From: Fidelibacterota bacterium
GTDB taxonomy: Bacteria; Fidelibacterota; Marinisomatia; SCGC-AAA003-L08; JACNLC01
Direction of reading: 5' to 3'
Length of the DNA: 64,000 nucleotides
Assembly (NCBI GenBank): GCA_018657495.1
Contig: JABHXA010000003.1
Coordinates: 229,182-293,181, forward strand
The translations under genes were made by a program, and so were the position numbers. Below the pieces are notes generated by a model. It had not been told where the DNA came from and made no database searches. It saw only the letters and a list, made by a program, of their open reading frames with translations. Numbering within the stretch: the stretch's first letter is position 1; the number at the start of each line of letters is the position of its first letter. This document shows positions 8,940 through 19,118 of the stretch, in pieces.

Positions 8940-10852
8940 TATTTGTAACTCCTTGTGGTTAATTTCACATTCTCAAATACAAGATCTTCTTTGTGAACAA
9001 CAGGTTCTTTTTCTACCCCCTTGAATTCCCATGCCGATACAAATGTAAAGTTTTTGTCATCCCGTTTGGCTTCATTTTCTTCTGTCTGGAACTCTTCCCT
9101 GAAATGTCCACCGCAAGATTCTTCTCTTTCAAGTGCATCCCTTGCCATGAGCTCACCAAGTTCAAGAAAATCAGCCAATCTTCCTGCCTTTTCAAGTTCG
9201 GTATTCATAGAATTAGATGACCCTGGGATATTTACATCTTCCCAGAACTCTTTTCTCAATTTTGGTATTTCTATGATGGCTTTCTTCAATCCTTCTTTAT
9301 TTCTTGCCATTCCGACATTTTCCCACATGACGAGTCCAAGTTTTTTATGAATTTCATCGACGGTTTGTGAGCCCTTTATTGATAACATTCTCTGAATGTT
9401 ATCCTGGATTCCCTTTTCTGTTTCAATGAATTCTGATGCAGAAGTATCTGAGAATCCACCTGTATTTCCCGAGAGATAATCAGCAATCGTATAGGGGATA
9501 ACAAAATATCCATCAGCGAGTCCCTGCATTAAGGCACTGGCACCTAATCTGTTAGCACCATGATCTGAAAAATTTGCTTCTCCCATTACATATAAACCGG
9601 GTATGGAAGACATGAGATTATAATCTACCCAAAGACCACCCATTGTATAATGGACAGCGGGATAAATTCTCATTGGTGTTTTATAGGGATTTTCACCGGT
9701 AATCTCTTCATACATATCAAAGAGATTTCCATATTTATCCGCCACCCAATTTTTACCGTTTCGACCAATCACATCTTCGAAATCAAGATAAACAGCCAAC
9801 TTTGTTGCGCCAACGCCATGACCCATATCACACATTTCTTTAGCTCGACGGGAGGCCACATCTCTTGGCACCAGATTACCAAAAGATGGATAGAGACGTT
9901 CAAGGTAATAATCTCGTTCATCTTCTGGAATATTTCCCGGTGCCCGATCATCACCTTTTTTCTTCGGGACCCAAATACGACCATCGTTTCGCAGACTTTC
10001 ACTCATTAATGTGAGTTTTGACTGTGATCCACTGGCAACAGGAATACAGGTTGGATGGATCTGTGTGAAACAGGGATTTGCAAACAGAGCACCTTTTTTA
10101 TGTGCCCGCCAGGCCGCAGAACCGTTGCTTGCCATGGCGTTTGTGGAAAGGAAAAATACATTCCCATATCCACCAGTGGCCATAACGACAGCGTCTCCAG
10201 CATGCGATTCTAATTTTCCGGTAACAAGATTCCGCGTAATTATGCCTTTCGCCTGACCATCAACAACAACGATATCCTGCAATTCTGTTCTAGCATGAAA
10301 ATTCACCTTGCCGGTATTCATCTGTCTTACAAGTGCAGAATAGGCTCCAAGTAATAACTGCTGGCCTGTTTGGCCGCGGGCGTAAAATGTTCGGGATACC
10401 TGAGCACCTCCAAATGAACGGTTTGAAAGCAAACCACCATATTCTCTTGCAAAGGGAATCCCCTGTGCAACACATTGATCAATAATGTTATTACTTACTT
10501 CTGCAAGACGATATACATTGGCTTCCCGGGATCTGTAATCACCACCTTTTATGGTATCATAGAATAATCTAAATATAGAGTCGCCATCTCCAGGATAATT
10601 TTTTGCAGCATTGATACCACCTTGAGCGGCGATACTATGAGCTCTTCTTGGAGATTCGTGATAAGAGAAAGCCTCAACATTATAACCCAACTCAGCCAGT
10701 GCAGCTGCAGCAGAAGCGCCGGCAAGACCAGTACCGACAATCAGAACTTTATATTTTCGTTTGTTTGATGGGTTTACCAGATTAATCTTGAATTTGTGAT
10801 TTGTCCACTTTTCAGCAAGAAGACCTTCGGGAATTTTCGCATCTAATTTCAT
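8939..10852 (-). CDS. sdhA: Succinate dehydrogenase/fumarate reductase flavoprotein subunit
   Basis: This catalytic subunit oxidises succinate to fumarate with covalently bound FAD. The 637-aa length is normal for B-type enzymes. The dinucleotide fold [18 protein letters not shown] is near residue 40. The flavinylation region [14 protein letters not shown] follows, and the capping-domain substrate motif HPT is present in [10 protein letters not shown]. The C terminus has the usual [21 protein letters not shown]. The gene lies between sdhC (1-bp gap) and sdhB (overlapping by one base), so the three form an operon. Confidence 0.96.
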   Translation of the reverse strand: MKLDAKIPEGLLAEKWTNHKFKINLVNPSNKRKYKVLIVGTGLAGASAAAALAELGYNVEAFSYHESPRRAHSIAAQGGINAAKNYPGDGDSIFRLFYDTIKGGDYRSREANVYRLAEVSNNIIDQCVAQGIPFAREYGGLLSNRSFGGAQVSRTFYARGQTGQQLLLGAYSALVRQMNTGKVNFHARTELQDIVVVDGQAKGIITRNLVTGKLESHAGDAVVMATGGYGNVFFLSTNAMASNGSAAWRAHKKGALFANPCFTQIHPTCIPVASGSQSKLTLMSESLRNDGRIWVPKKKGDDRAPGNIPEDERDYYLERLYPSFGNLVPRDVASRRAKEMCDMGHGVGATKLAVYLDFEDVIGRNGKNWVADKYGNLFDMYEEITGENPYKTPMRIYPAVHYTMGGLWVDYNLMSSIPGLYVMGEANFSDHGANRLGASALMQGLADGYFVIPYTIADYLSGNTGGFSDTSASEFIETEKGIQDNIQRMLSIKGSQTVDEIHKKLGLVMWENVGMARNKEGLKKAIIEIPKLRKEFWEDVNIPGSSNSMNTELEKAGRLADFLELGELMARDALEREESCGGHFREEFQTEENEAKRDDKNFTFVSAWEFKGVEKEPVVHKEDLVFENVKLTTRSYK

Positions 10853-10853
10853 A

Positions 10854-11522
10854 TTAATTTCCTCCTCCTAAAAGGCCAAAATATATTGGTATACTCATAA
10901 ACGCCAAGGGGATGATGAGCCAGAAGAAAACGGCTACACCCGATATAAGCGGTTTATATTTGCTATGATTCCAACCAAAAGTTTGAAATGCGGATTGAAA
11001 GCCATGCCTGAGATGAAGCCCAAGTAATGCCATGGCAAAAATATAAATTAAAGTGTAATAGATATTGTTAAATCCAAACCTCCCAGAAATAACAATATCG
11101 TAAAACTTCCCTCCCCCGTGTTCTAATTGAAACAGACGCCAGATAGTCCCAAGGTGAGTAACAAGGAAAATAAAGATGAGACTACCGGTTAACCCCATTG
11201 TCCTTGATGTTAGCTTGCTATTCTCCGCGGCTTTATTCATCAAATATTTTTCTGGTGTAGCCTTCCTGTTTTCAATAGTCAATCTTACACCGTTAAATAT
11301 ATGCCAGATGAACATCAATGCAAGTACGACCTCCAAAGAGCGTACGAGGGGTTTCACACTGGAAAGGGCTTCTACATATGTATTAAATGCGTTGGGACCT
11401 GCAAATAAAACCAGATTTCCTATAACATGAACGATAAGAAATAGGCAAAGTAGAATCCCGGTAATTGCCATTTGCATTTTCTTACCAATTGAGGAATTCA
11501 TAAAATTCAAGAACCAGCTCAT
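10854..11522 (-). CDS. sdhC: Succinate dehydrogenase cytochrome b558 subunit (B-type)
   Basis: This membrane anchor holds two haems b and the quinone site. The 222-aa protein has five predicted membrane helices and several helix histidines (in [29 protein letters not shown] and [15 protein letters not shown]). Its size matches the single fused anchor of B-type enzymes, and no separate sdhD gene is present. It is the first gene of sdhCAB. The promoter should be in 11523-11640. Confidence 0.93.
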   Translation of the reverse strand: MSWFLNFMNSSIGKKMQMAITGILLCLFLIVHVIGNLVLFAGPNAFNTYVEALSSVKPLVRSLEVVLALMFIWHIFNGVRLTIENRKATPEKYLMNKAAENSKLTSRTMGLTGSLIFIFLVTHLGTIWRLFQLEHGGGKFYDIVISGRFGFNNIYYTLIYIFAMALLGLHLRHGFQSAFQTFGWNHSKYKPLISGVAVFFWLIIPLAFMSIPIYFGLLGGGN

Positions 11523-11754
11523 AATTTCTCCTGTTTATCCTAAATTAGTCGGATGAGATACAATGATTTTCTTTTAGAACGATAGGTAAAATTAGGATAT
11601 TCTTCTCCCATTCATCAATTGAAATCCACTATTCTCTTTTTATGGTTCCTGCTTACATCTTATATAAACCGAGACATATTATCTTTGAAACATCAATTGA
11701 TTTATTTTATTTGTATGATATTTAAAATTAGCTTTAAAATACTGGGCTTAATTA

Positions 11755-11826
11755 GGCCCGTTCGTCTAGTGGTTAGGACTCAGGGTTTTCATCTCTGCAA
11801 CAGGAGTTCGATTCTCCTACGGGCTA
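11755..11826 (+). tRNA. tRNA-Glu (anticodon UUC)
   Basis: All arms fold. The acceptor GGCCCGT pairs with ACGGGCT (one G-U pair). The D arm GTCT/GGAC has loop AGTGGTTA. The anticodon stem CAGGG/CTCTG has loop TTTTCAT, giving anticodon TTC. The T arm AGGAG/CTCCT has loop TTCGATT. The discriminator is A, and the 3' CCA is not encoded. A terminator follows directly, so it is a single-gene transcript. Confidence 0.95.
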
Positions 11827-11837
11827 CAGAGCCTTTG

Positions 11838-11866
11838 AAAGCTGGTATATCTACCAGCTTTTTTTA
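11838..11866 (+). terminator. Rho-independent terminator after tRNA-Glu
   Basis: The stem AAAGCTGGTA / TACCAGCTTT (11838-11847 with 11852-11861) has a 4-base loop and is followed by a T run. It lies 11 bp after the tRNA end. Confidence 0.88.
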
Positions 11867-12123
11867 TTCCCGATTATTTTTTTATTATGTAGAAAACAAT
11901 CACAATAATTAAAAGGAATAAAATAATTCCATATCCAATAACTCTTCTCAATTTCACCCATCTGATAAATTGTAATTAGCCAAATGTGGAATTGATCATT
12001 CTCTTGACCCCATCCGAATTTAATTACAAGATTATTAAGAAATAAAAACTGATTTATTATATCTTCGAATAGATTTATATTATGACTCGGTTGGATTTTA
12101 TAAAATAAATAGTTGGAGGAAAC

Positions 12124-12525
12124 ATGAATAAATCCAGTTTAAATAGAGCTGTCTTAGTCGGCCGTGTAGGCGACAAACCAGAAGGCAGATACACTCCCAA
12201 AGGAACATCCATGGCATCATTCTCAATAGCCACAAACGAAATGTGGGGCAATGGTGAGGATCGTCAGGAACATACTGAGTGGCATAATATCGTTACCTGG
12301 GGCAAATCTGCTGATTTTGTCAGCGATTTTATCCAGAAAGGACAATTGATCTGCATTGAAGGCCGATTGAAAACACGGTCCTGGAAGGATAAAGAGGATA
12401 ATACCAGAAAGACTACAGAAATTGTTGCCAGCTCAATCACCCCTCTTGAATGGAAGAAGAATGGGGCAAAAACTGAGTCTGGGGTTTCAGAACCAAATGA
12501 GGATGAGGAGGATCTTCCTTTCTAA
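12124..12525 (+). CDS. ssb: Single-stranded DNA-binding protein
   Basis: SSB coats single-stranded DNA during replication, repair and recombination. The 133-aa protein has an N-terminal OB fold (about 5-108) with NRAVLVGRVGDKPEGRYTPKG, WHNIVTWGK and EGRLKTRSW. A short acidic linker leads to the C-terminal tail DEEDLPF, which recruits partner proteins. A good ribosome binding site (GGAGGAAAC) precedes the ATG. It is monocistronic here, between the tRNA gene and the minus-strand respiratory block. Confidence 0.96.
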   Translation: MNKSSLNRAVLVGRVGDKPEGRYTPKGTSMASFSIATNEMWGNGEDRQEHTEWHNIVTWGKSADFVSDFIQKGQLICIEGRLKTRSWKDKEDNTRKTTEIVASSITPLEWKKNGAKTESGVSEPNEDEEDLPF

Positions 12526-12738
12526 TCACTGACTTGTAATAATAAGTCCTATAGCGGGAGTTGAATAGCTCAAATATCTTTCCATATTATTTTTACTTAC
12601 AGAAAATCGTATTGAAGTATTGAACCCATTAACATATGGTTAATTGTTTTCATTTTGTGTTTTATTCAGCTCTCGTTTTATCTTGAGCCTTGTTTTGGAT
12701 AGATATTAACAAATTATAATCATGTATGTACTGGTTTT

Positions 12739-13131
12739 TCAGGACTGTATATAATCTTTTCGAAACACCAATAACGTAATCATCCCTCCCAGGATATACA
12801 TTAACACATCCATGGGGTCTGCAACACCAATTTGAAAAAATACGGGAAGCATAACCTCAAAGATTATACTGAAATAAATGACTGACAGGATCACTTGAAA
12901 CATCGAAATTTCAACGACATCTGTTAACCCTGCCATTTTAAAAATCCATCCCAGTATGGGAAGGAAAATTGGTAATAATACTAAGTCATCGAGATAATAC
13001 CTCATAACCGGTAATGTAAGATATTCCCCTTCCATCCCTTGATTTGTGATGAACAATATCATGGCAACAGAAAACAATATCCATATTCGAATACGAGCAA
13101 AATAGCTTCTGTATAAAATCAAATTTAACAA
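12739..13131 (-). CDS. Small integral membrane protein, function unknown
   Basis: The 130-aa protein is strongly hydrophobic, with about four predicted membrane segments (near 15-30, 45-65, 75-95 and 105-122). The phrase YYLDDLVLLPIFLPILGWIF is reminiscent of a small membrane family seen in Bacteroidota, which I cannot name with confidence. It lies downstream of DUF420 on the same strand and may be the tail of the oxidase operon or a separate gene. No catalytic motif is visible. Confidence 0.6.
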   Translation of the reverse strand: MLNLILYRSYFARIRIWILFSVAMILFITNQGMEGEYLTLPVMRYYLDDLVLLPIFLPILGWIFKMAGLTDVVEISMFQVILSVIYFSIIFEVMLPVFFQIGVADPMDVLMYILGGMITLLVFRKDYIQS

Positions 13132-13147
13132 AATAGGGTGACTGCGT

Positions 13148-13237
13148 TTATAAGTTTAATGCTGCAATGAGAATTGTGGAAATAAGCAATAAGGCAAGAG
13201 TATATATCATTTTTTTAAATTCAGTTTTTATCTGCAT
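13148..13237 (-). CDS. Possible 29-aa single-span membrane peptide
   Basis: This short frame begins MQIKTEFKKM and continues into a hydrophobic segment ending AALNL. It is one likely membrane helix after a basic N terminus. A Shine-Dalgarno sequence (AAAGGA) sits about 9 bases before the ATG. It lies between DUF420 and the 130-aa membrane protein on the same strand, 16 bp from the latter. Small single-helix subunits are common in oxidase operons, but I cannot match this one to a family, and it may be fortuitous. Confidence 0.35.
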   Translation of the reverse strand: MQIKTEFKKMIYTLALLLISTILIAALNL

Positions 13238-13368
13238 GGGTAAGTCCTTTTATAATATCATTTTTTTGACGAATCAAATTGTGAAGATTACTGTCAGTAT
13301 TCTATTTTTCTATCAACAGAATTAATAGGTAGCAATAGATTCTCAGTTTATCTGTCTGTTATTACAAC

Positions 13369-13902
13369 TCACAAATACAGCATATAGTAAATCAATACGC
13401 CAGTGATAGATACATACATCCAAATTGGAAATGTAATTCTGGCAATTTTTCTGTGTTTTTCAATTTTACCTGATAATCCCTTGACCAAAGTAAACAATGC
13501 CAGGGGAACGGTGGCAGCTGCCAGCGGAATATGGGTAATTAAAATGAGATAGTAAATCCATTGCCAGTCGCCAGCGTAAGGAGTGGGGGCAAGCTTGAGA
13601 CTATGATAAATAACGTAAACAATCATAAACATGGCCGAACTGGAAAATGCCATAAGCATAAGACGTTTATGGACGCCTATATTTTTTTTCCTTATCTGTA
13701 TGTAAGCGCCAATAAGTAATCCAGCACTGATTGCATTAAAGGTGGCTATGAGAGTAGGAAACACTTTTAACCATTCAGGTTCAACAGTATTTGTTTTGGG
13801 ATAATAAGACAGAAACAAGACTAATGAAATAGAAATAAAAGAGATTAGGCTTAAGACATAACGTCCATATGGGATATTTTTTGGAATTAAACTCGATTTC
13901 AT
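13369..13902 (-). CDS. DUF420 family membrane protein
   Basis: The 177-aa protein has about five membrane helices. Its histidines (in HKRLMLMAFSSSAMF, VYHSLK, ITHIPLAAATVPLAL and KHRKIAR) resemble those of the DUF420 family, in which they may bind haem or metal. DUF420 genes often accompany haem A synthesis and cytochrome oxidase genes. Here it follows ctaB by 12 bp, so a role in maturing the caa3 oxidase is likely by context only. Confidence 0.8.
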   Translation of the reverse strand: MKSSLIPKNIPYGRYVLSLISFISISLVLFLSYYPKTNTVEPEWLKVFPTLIATFNAISAGLLIGAYIQIRKKNIGVHKRLMLMAFSSSAMFMIVYVIYHSLKLAPTPYAGDWQWIYYLILITHIPLAAATVPLALFTLVKGLSGKIEKHRKIARITFPIWMYVSITGVLIYYMLYL

Positions 13903-13914
13903 CGATTGCTCAAT

Positions 13915-14817
13915 TTATAGCATAACATCGAGAAAAATCATGATTAATAATGCCGGGAGATATATGATGGATGAGAACATAAGCGTTAAAGCTCGTTTTC
14001 TGGTATTAAATGGAATATTGTGGATTACCATAATCAGAAAAGCAACGCTAATAACTGCTGTTCCAATAGCGTAAATAATTCCTACAAAATCGATTAAAAA
14101 TAAACCAATACTGGTCCCAGCCATGGCAATTGAGAAGAACAGAATATGATATCTGGTATGTCCAGTATCGGGATAAACCGTCGGTAACATTTTAAATCCA
14201 CCCTTCTCATAATCTTTTGCATACATAATTGCAATTGATAGAAAATGAGGTATCTGCCAGCAGAATAGAATCCCAAAAAGTATCCAGGCCGGAGCAGCAA
14301 GAATACCGGTTACCGCTACCCAGCCGCCTACTGGGGGCAGAGCTCCTGGTACCGAACCAATCATTGTGTTCCAAACCGTGAGTCTTTTACTTGGCGTGTA
14401 AATAAGAGTGTAGAATAATATGGTGGTTAGAGAAAGGATACCTGTCGCAAGATTGGTAAATGTTATTAAGTACAAAACACCGAATATTGATAATGATAAA
14501 CCAAAGATTAGCGCCTGGTTTGGTTTGATAATGCCGCTTGGCAATGGGCGGTGCTTTGTCCGCTCCATCTTTCTGTCATGATCTCTTTCAATATACTGAT
14601 TCAATACCGCTGCACCGCTGGATGAAAGATATGTTCCAAGTAAGAGATGAAACAGCAATTGAATATTCTGCCAGTCCAAACCTACAGATCCAATGCTTCT
14701 CAAACCAAGATAATATCCCAAATAAGCCGTGACCAACACGAGGATAGATATTCTGGGTTTGGTCATTTCCACATAAGCAGAAAGCAGGTTTTTTGCTGGT
14801 ATTCTCTTTTTTTTCAT
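13915..14817 (-). CDS. ctaB: Protoheme IX farnesyltransferase (haem O synthase)
   Basis: This UbiA-family membrane enzyme adds farnesyl to haem B to give haem O, the precursor of haem A for the caa3 oxidase. The 300-aa protein has about nine membrane segments. The first prenyl-diphosphate motif is in NQYIERDHDRKMERTKHRPLP (DxxxD), and the second conserved polar loop is in YAKDYEKGGFKMLP. It sits between a sco gene and DUF420 in the oxidase operon. No ctaA (haem A synthase) gene is seen in the window. Confidence 0.94.
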   Translation of the reverse strand: MKKKRIPAKNLLSAYVEMTKPRISILVLVTAYLGYYLGLRSIGSVGLDWQNIQLLFHLLLGTYLSSSGAAVLNQYIERDHDRKMERTKHRPLPSGIIKPNQALIFGLSLSIFGVLYLITFTNLATGILSLTTILFYTLIYTPSKRLTVWNTMIGSVPGALPPVGGWVAVTGILAAPAWILFGILFCWQIPHFLSIAIMYAKDYEKGGFKMLPTVYPDTGHTRYHILFFSIAMAGTSIGLFLIDFVGIIYAIGTAVISVAFLIMVIHNIPFNTRKRALTLMFSSIIYLPALLIMIFLDVML

Positions 14818-14825
14818 GATTTAAA

Positions 14826-15419
14826 TTATGAAATTAATTGGTCGATATGGGTGATAAGCAAATCTATGCGACTGTCATCCAATCCATCATAATAGCCCCT
14901 GATCATCCCCATGTCATCCACAAGAATTAGAAATATAGGATGTCCTGAAGGGAAGCCATCCGCTGCAAGTTTGAAGCCGTTTTCACACAAGTCTGCTACT
15001 TTTGAGATTTGATCCTCACGAATAAATACCCAGCGATCATCCTCTACACCATGACTTTTTCCATATTCAGAAAGGGCTGCTGCGGTATCTCTAACAGGAT
15101 CTACCGAAATTGAAACTAATTGAACATTTTCACTCTGTTCGTATCTCTCATATAATCGTTTCATTTTTGCGCTCATAACCGGACATGGCCCCATGCATGT
15201 GGTAAACATGAAATCCACAACATTTATTTTCCCCATCATCTGTTGTTTTCCAAATGGATTTCCGTGTGAATCATGAAAACTGAATTCAGGCAATACATAT
15301 AATTCAGGAAGTATGACGGCTGGTTGTTGCTTGTCTCCCATGAAGATTATCGAAAGCAGTATAGCTCCCAATATTCCGACTGCGAATATAGAATATTTAA
15401 TTGTAGAAGGCTTTGACAT
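14826..15419 (-). CDS. SCO1/SenC family copper chaperone (second copy)
   Basis: SCO proteins deliver copper to the CuA site of oxidase subunit II or act as thiol-disulfide reductases. The 197-aa product has an N-terminal membrane anchor (about 8-25) and a thioredoxin fold. The copper ligands are in CMGPC (CxxxC) and His in SGHPIFLILVDD. It lies between the oxidase subunit IV gene and ctaB. It is distinct from the longer Sco encoded upstream of coxB. Confidence 0.91.
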   Translation of the reverse strand: MSKPSTIKYSIFAVGILGAILLSIIFMGDKQQPAVILPELYVLPEFSFHDSHGNPFGKQQMMGKINVVDFMFTTCMGPCPVMSAKMKRLYERYEQSENVQLVSISVDPVRDTAAALSEYGKSHGVEDDRWVFIREDQISKVADLCENGFKLAADGFPSGHPIFLILVDDMGMIRGYYDGLDDSRIDLLITHIDQLIS

Positions 15420-15488
15420 TCAAATTACTCACTTAAGTGAGTAAAATTATAATTTTTAATATCCATTGAAATGGGAATTTTATACTGA

Positions 15489-15869
15489 TTAATGTCCTGT
15501 TCCACCTTCACTGCTTTTTTGGTTATCATAAATCTTCGCTGACGGATTAATAGGGCCGGCTTTAATTTTATAAATATTATCCCGAGTCATCGTATCAAAC
15601 ATTATAAAGATAATAAATATAGCAAGAAACAATAATGAGGTAAGAAAAATAATGAGATTTAATTTATTGTCATAATAGAGATGCATAAAAAACATTGCTA
15701 CTAATGATGCCTTTATACTGGCTACCAACATGGCAATCACCAGATTATAACTGCCGAGGTCTACAAAGGAAACAGCTACAGTAACAACTGTGAGCACAAG
15801 TAACGCTGTAAAAACAGTGATATATGTTTTGAAAGGAATGATGTGATATGGTGATGAATGTGTACTCAT
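15489..15869 (-). CDS. coxD: Cytochrome c oxidase subunit IV (caa3 type)
   Basis: The 126-aa protein has three membrane helices (about 15-33, 40-60 and 72-92), with the conserved phrase SIKASLVAMFFMHLYYD of the CtaF/CoxD (prokaryotic subunit IV) family. The start is 4 bp after the subunit III stop. It is an accessory, non-catalytic subunit that stabilises the oxidase. Confidence 0.88.
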   Translation of the reverse strand: MSTHSSPYHIIPFKTYITVFTALLVLTVVTVAVSFVDLGSYNLVIAMLVASIKASLVAMFFMHLYYDNKLNLIIFLTSLLFLAIFIIFIMFDTMTRDNIYKIKAGPINPSAKIYDNQKSSEGGTGH

Positions 15870-15873
15870 TGAA

Positions 15874-16509
15874 TTATCCTATCAGGTAAAATAGAGGGAA
15901 GAGGAAAATCCAGATCAAGTCAACCAGATGCCAGAATAATCCTACAATTTCAACCGGGGTGTAATATTCTGATGAGAATTCCCCGCGTTTCATTCTTCTC
16001 ATCATCCAATAAATAACTGCCATCCCACCAACTACATGTATTCCATGTAAACCGGTCATTAGAAAATACATACTAAAAAACAGATGGGGATTATTGCCCT
16101 CAATGCCTGTGAAAGTATAAAACTTTCCTGGAAGCTGTCCCAGGTGAATTTTATGGCTATATTCAAAATACTTGATTATTAGAAATACTGAAGCAAGTAT
16201 TAAAGTGACTGTCAGGTATTTTACTCCCGCCTTCTGGTTATTGTTTTGAATTGCATGAATGGACAAAGCCATTGTCAGGGAGCTGGTAATAAGTACGACA
16301 GTATTTACACTCCCCATCATCACATCAAGTACCTTGTGAGCGTGGAAAAACATTTCAGGATACCATGCCCTGAGAATGGCGTAGGCGCAGAATAGTCCGC
16401 CAAACATTAATACTTCAGTGACAAGAAACAGCCACATACCCAATTTTGAGGATTCATGCTGTTGTTGCGAATCGCTGAAATGATGCTGTAAATGAGCGGG
16501 ATGACTCAT
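15874..16509 (-). CDS. coxC: Cytochrome c oxidase subunit III
   Basis: The 211-aa protein has five predicted membrane helices, the shorter form typical of caa3 and bo3 oxidases. Diagnostic phrases are LGMWLFLVTEVLMFGGLFCAY near the N terminus, MTGLHGIHVVGG, and the C-terminal WHLVDLIWIFLFPLFYL. The subunit lines the proton-uptake side and stabilises subunit I. It follows coxA by 14 bp. Confidence 0.95.
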   Translation of the reverse strand: MSHPAHLQHHFSDSQQQHESSKLGMWLFLVTEVLMFGGLFCAYAILRAWYPEMFFHAHKVLDVMMGSVNTVVLITSSLTMALSIHAIQNNNQKAGVKYLTVTLILASVFLIIKYFEYSHKIHLGQLPGKFYTFTGIEGNNPHLFFSMYFLMTGLHGIHVVGGMAVIYWMMRRMKRGEFSSEYYTPVEIVGLFWHLVDLIWIFLFPLFYLIG

Positions 16510-16523
16510 GAATGGTCCTTTAT

Positions 16524-18131
16524 TTAAACTGTTTTTTCGGGCATGAATTTATCATAATCATAGGGCCCGTGCTCTAATTTTGGTTCTTCTAAAAAATTCT
16601 CTGGTGGAACAGGGGACGGTGTCGTCCACTCTAATCCATGAATACCCCAGGGATTGGCTCCGGCAGGTTTACCATGTTTTATTGACCGGACCAGATAATA
16701 CAACATGAGAAAAAATCCGGCAGCGAGTATCCATGATCCAACCGTTGAAACGATATTTAAAGTATGAAATCTATCCGCATACATATAGTATCGTCTTGGC
16801 ATTCCCTGTGACCCGAGGAAAAATTGGGGAATAAAGGTCATATTGAATCCAACAAAAATCAGAAACGCCGATATTTTACCATGGGTTTCATTATACATTC
16901 TGCCAAATATTTTTGGCCACCAGTAATGTAAACCACCGAGGAAGGCCATAACGGTGCCACCCATCATTGTATAATGGAAATGGGCAACTATAAAATATGT
17001 ATCATGCAGGTGGATATCGACTGCAATTGCCCCTAGAAATATACCTGTTAGGCCGCCAATTCCAAATGTAAACAAAAATATTAGGGCATATAGCATTGGG
17101 GTTTCTAAGGTTATTTTCCCATTATACAAAGTAGCCAGCCAATTGAATATCTTGATTCCTGAGGGAATCGCTACAAAAAAGGTGATCATTGAGAATATCA
17201 TTGCAGCATATTCAGATTGACCTGATGTGAACATATGATGGCCCCATACTAAAAATCCTAAGAAGGCAATGCCCAATGAAGAAAAGGCAATAGCCCTATA
17301 ACCAAAAATCCGTTTTTTAGAAAAATGAGCAATGACTTCACTAATAATACCCATTCCAGGTAATATCATTACATATACAACGGGGTGAGAATAGAACCAG
17401 AAGAAATGCTGAAATAAAACGGGATCTCCGCCCATTGCCGGATCAAATATTCCCACACCCCAAAGTCTTTCCATTATTAACAATGCGAGGGTGATCGCAA
17501 CAACGGGTGTGGCCAGTACCTGAATAATAGCAGTAGCATATAATCCCCAGACGAATAGGGGAAGCTTGAACCAGGTTAAACCAGGCATTCTCAATTTGTG
17601 GATTGTCACAATAAAGTTGATACCTGTAAATATTGATGAGAATCCCAGGATAAATGCGCCAAAAGTCATGGCAATAACAGCCGTTTCTGTTGATGAACTA
17701 TATGGAGTGTAAAAAGTCCAACCCGTATCAACTCCACCCTTTAAAATTGAGTATAATGCAATAAATGCTCCGATACAAAAGATATACCAGCTCAAAAGAT
17801 TCAGCCTTGGAAGTGCGACATCTTTGGCCCCTATCATGACAGGAAGCATAATATTTCCCAATGCTGCAGGTATAGATGGGATAATAAATAAAAAGATCAT
17901 AATGGCACCGTGAAGTGTAAACAAACGATTATAAATATCCGCAGTTACAAAATCTGATCCTGGATTCAAAAGTTCTAATCGAATAGCTAATGCTATAAGT
18001 CCACCAACAGCAAGAAAGGTCATAATTGCATATAAATACATGAGGCCAATTCTTTTGTGATCTAAAGTAACCAGCCAGGATTTCCATCCGGCAGGAGTAT
18101 TTAAAAAATTTCGTTCAGCAAAATTACTCAT
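16524..18131 (-). CDS. coxA: Cytochrome c oxidase subunit I (haem-copper, A2 type)
   Basis: This catalytic subunit reduces oxygen to water and pumps protons. The 535-aa protein has 12 predicted helices. The CuB and cross-linked His-Tyr motif is [15 protein letters not shown], the CuB histidines are in WGHHMF, and the haem ligands are in [13 protein letters not shown]. The glutamate of the usual HPEVY motif is replaced and a YS pair precedes it. By the accepted classification this marks an A2-type enzyme like the caa3 oxidases of Thermus and Rhodothermus. It follows coxB by 15 bp. Confidence 0.96.
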   Translation of the reverse strand: MSNFAERNFLNTPAGWKSWLVTLDHKRIGLMYLYAIMTFLAVGGLIALAIRLELLNPGSDFVTADIYNRLFTLHGAIMIFLFIIPSIPAALGNIMLPVMIGAKDVALPRLNLLSWYIFCIGAFIALYSILKGGVDTGWTFYTPYSSSTETAVIAMTFGAFILGFSSIFTGINFIVTIHKLRMPGLTWFKLPLFVWGLYATAIIQVLATPVVAITLALLIMERLWGVGIFDPAMGGDPVLFQHFFWFYSHPVVYVMILPGMGIISEVIAHFSKKRIFGYRAIAFSSLGIAFLGFLVWGHHMFTSGQSEYAAMIFSMITFFVAIPSGIKIFNWLATLYNGKITLETPMLYALIFLFTFGIGGLTGIFLGAIAVDIHLHDTYFIVAHFHYTMMGGTVMAFLGGLHYWWPKIFGRMYNETHGKISAFLIFVGFNMTFIPQFFLGSQGMPRRYYMYADRFHTLNIVSTVGSWILAAGFFLMLYYLVRSIKHGKPAGANPWGIHGLEWTTPSPVPPENFLEEPKLEHGPYDYDKFMPEKTV

Positions 18132-18146
18132 TATTATTCCTGGAGT

Positions 18147-19091
18147 TTATTTAAGTGATTTGATAAAAGCTGACAGACCATCAATTTCCCGGTCTTTTAA
18201 CTGGCCCTGGAAAGTCGGCATAACCGGGCTGTATCCCTCAACTATTTTCGCATGAGGTTCTAATAAAGATTCTCGAATATAGTTTTCATCCACAATTGCT
18301 GTAGTGCCATCTGTGTGCCTGACTTCGCTGCCAAATATTTCCTTGAGTGTGGGACCAACTAAACGAGTCCCATCCAGAGAATGGCATGTGTAACATGCTT
18401 TTTTCTTAAACAGGTCTTTTCCAAGTACATCCAATGGAATACTTTCATCAATAACGGATTCCTTTTCAACCCATAAATCATATTCTTCCTGGGTGACTAC
18501 AATCACTTTTCCGATCATTTCAGAGTGACTTAAGCCGCAGTATTCGGTACAAAAGAGATCAAATTCCCCCGTTTCTGTCGCTTCAAACCACAGCATGGAG
18601 TAGCGATTTGGTAATACATCCATTTTTGTTCTGAAGCTTGGAACAAAGAAACTGTGAAGAACATCTTGTGAAGACATAAGGAGTTTGACAGGTGTATTGA
18701 CTGGTACAGTCAGTTCATTTGTTACATTGATACCCTCAGGATAATCAAATGACCAGAACCACTTCTGGGCGGTCACCTTTATTTCCATCGCCTGACTTGG
18801 TATCACATTCATTTTCATATAAATTTTAAATCCCCAGAAAAATACAACCATCACCAATATTGCCGGAATCAATGTCCATGCTATTTCAAGAATATTGTTA
18901 TGATCTACTGATGAGGTGAGATTGTCATCGTTATCCTTTTTCTTGTAACGGATAACAAAATACACCATGACGCCAATCACCAGGACAAATAGAATTGCAG
19001 CAGTGTAAAATATAAAATAAAATAACGAGTCTACCTCACCAGCGATTGTGGAGCTGGCACTTGGAAGCATAAAAGTCCCATCAGTTTTCAT
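18147..19091 (-). CDS. coxB: Cytochrome c oxidase subunit II with fused cytochrome c domain
   Basis: The protein has two N-terminal membrane helices (about 20-45 and 68-88) and a cupredoxin domain with the CuA ligands (His in VLHSFFVP; CTEYCGLSHSEM with Cys, Cys, His and Met). A C-terminal cytochrome c domain carries CYTCH (near residue 230) and the axial Met in PVMPTFQG. The fusion defines a caa3 oxidase that accepts electrons directly from ACIII or a bound cytochrome. Length is 314 aa. Confidence 0.95.
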   Translation of the reverse strand: MKTDGTFMLPSASSTIAGEVDSLFYFIFYTAAILFVLVIGVMVYFVIRYKKKDNDDNLTSSVDHNNILEIAWTLIPAILVMVVFFWGFKIYMKMNVIPSQAMEIKVTAQKWFWSFDYPEGINVTNELTVPVNTPVKLLMSSQDVLHSFFVPSFRTKMDVLPNRYSMLWFEATETGEFDLFCTEYCGLSHSEMIGKVIVVTQEEYDLWVEKESVIDESIPLDVLGKDLFKKKACYTCHSLDGTRLVGPTLKEIFGSEVRHTDGTTAIVDENYIRESLLEPHAKIVEGYSPVMPTFQGQLKDREIDGLSAFIKSLK

Positions 19092-19118
19092 ATCTGGGTT
19101 ATTTCCTTTAAATAAATA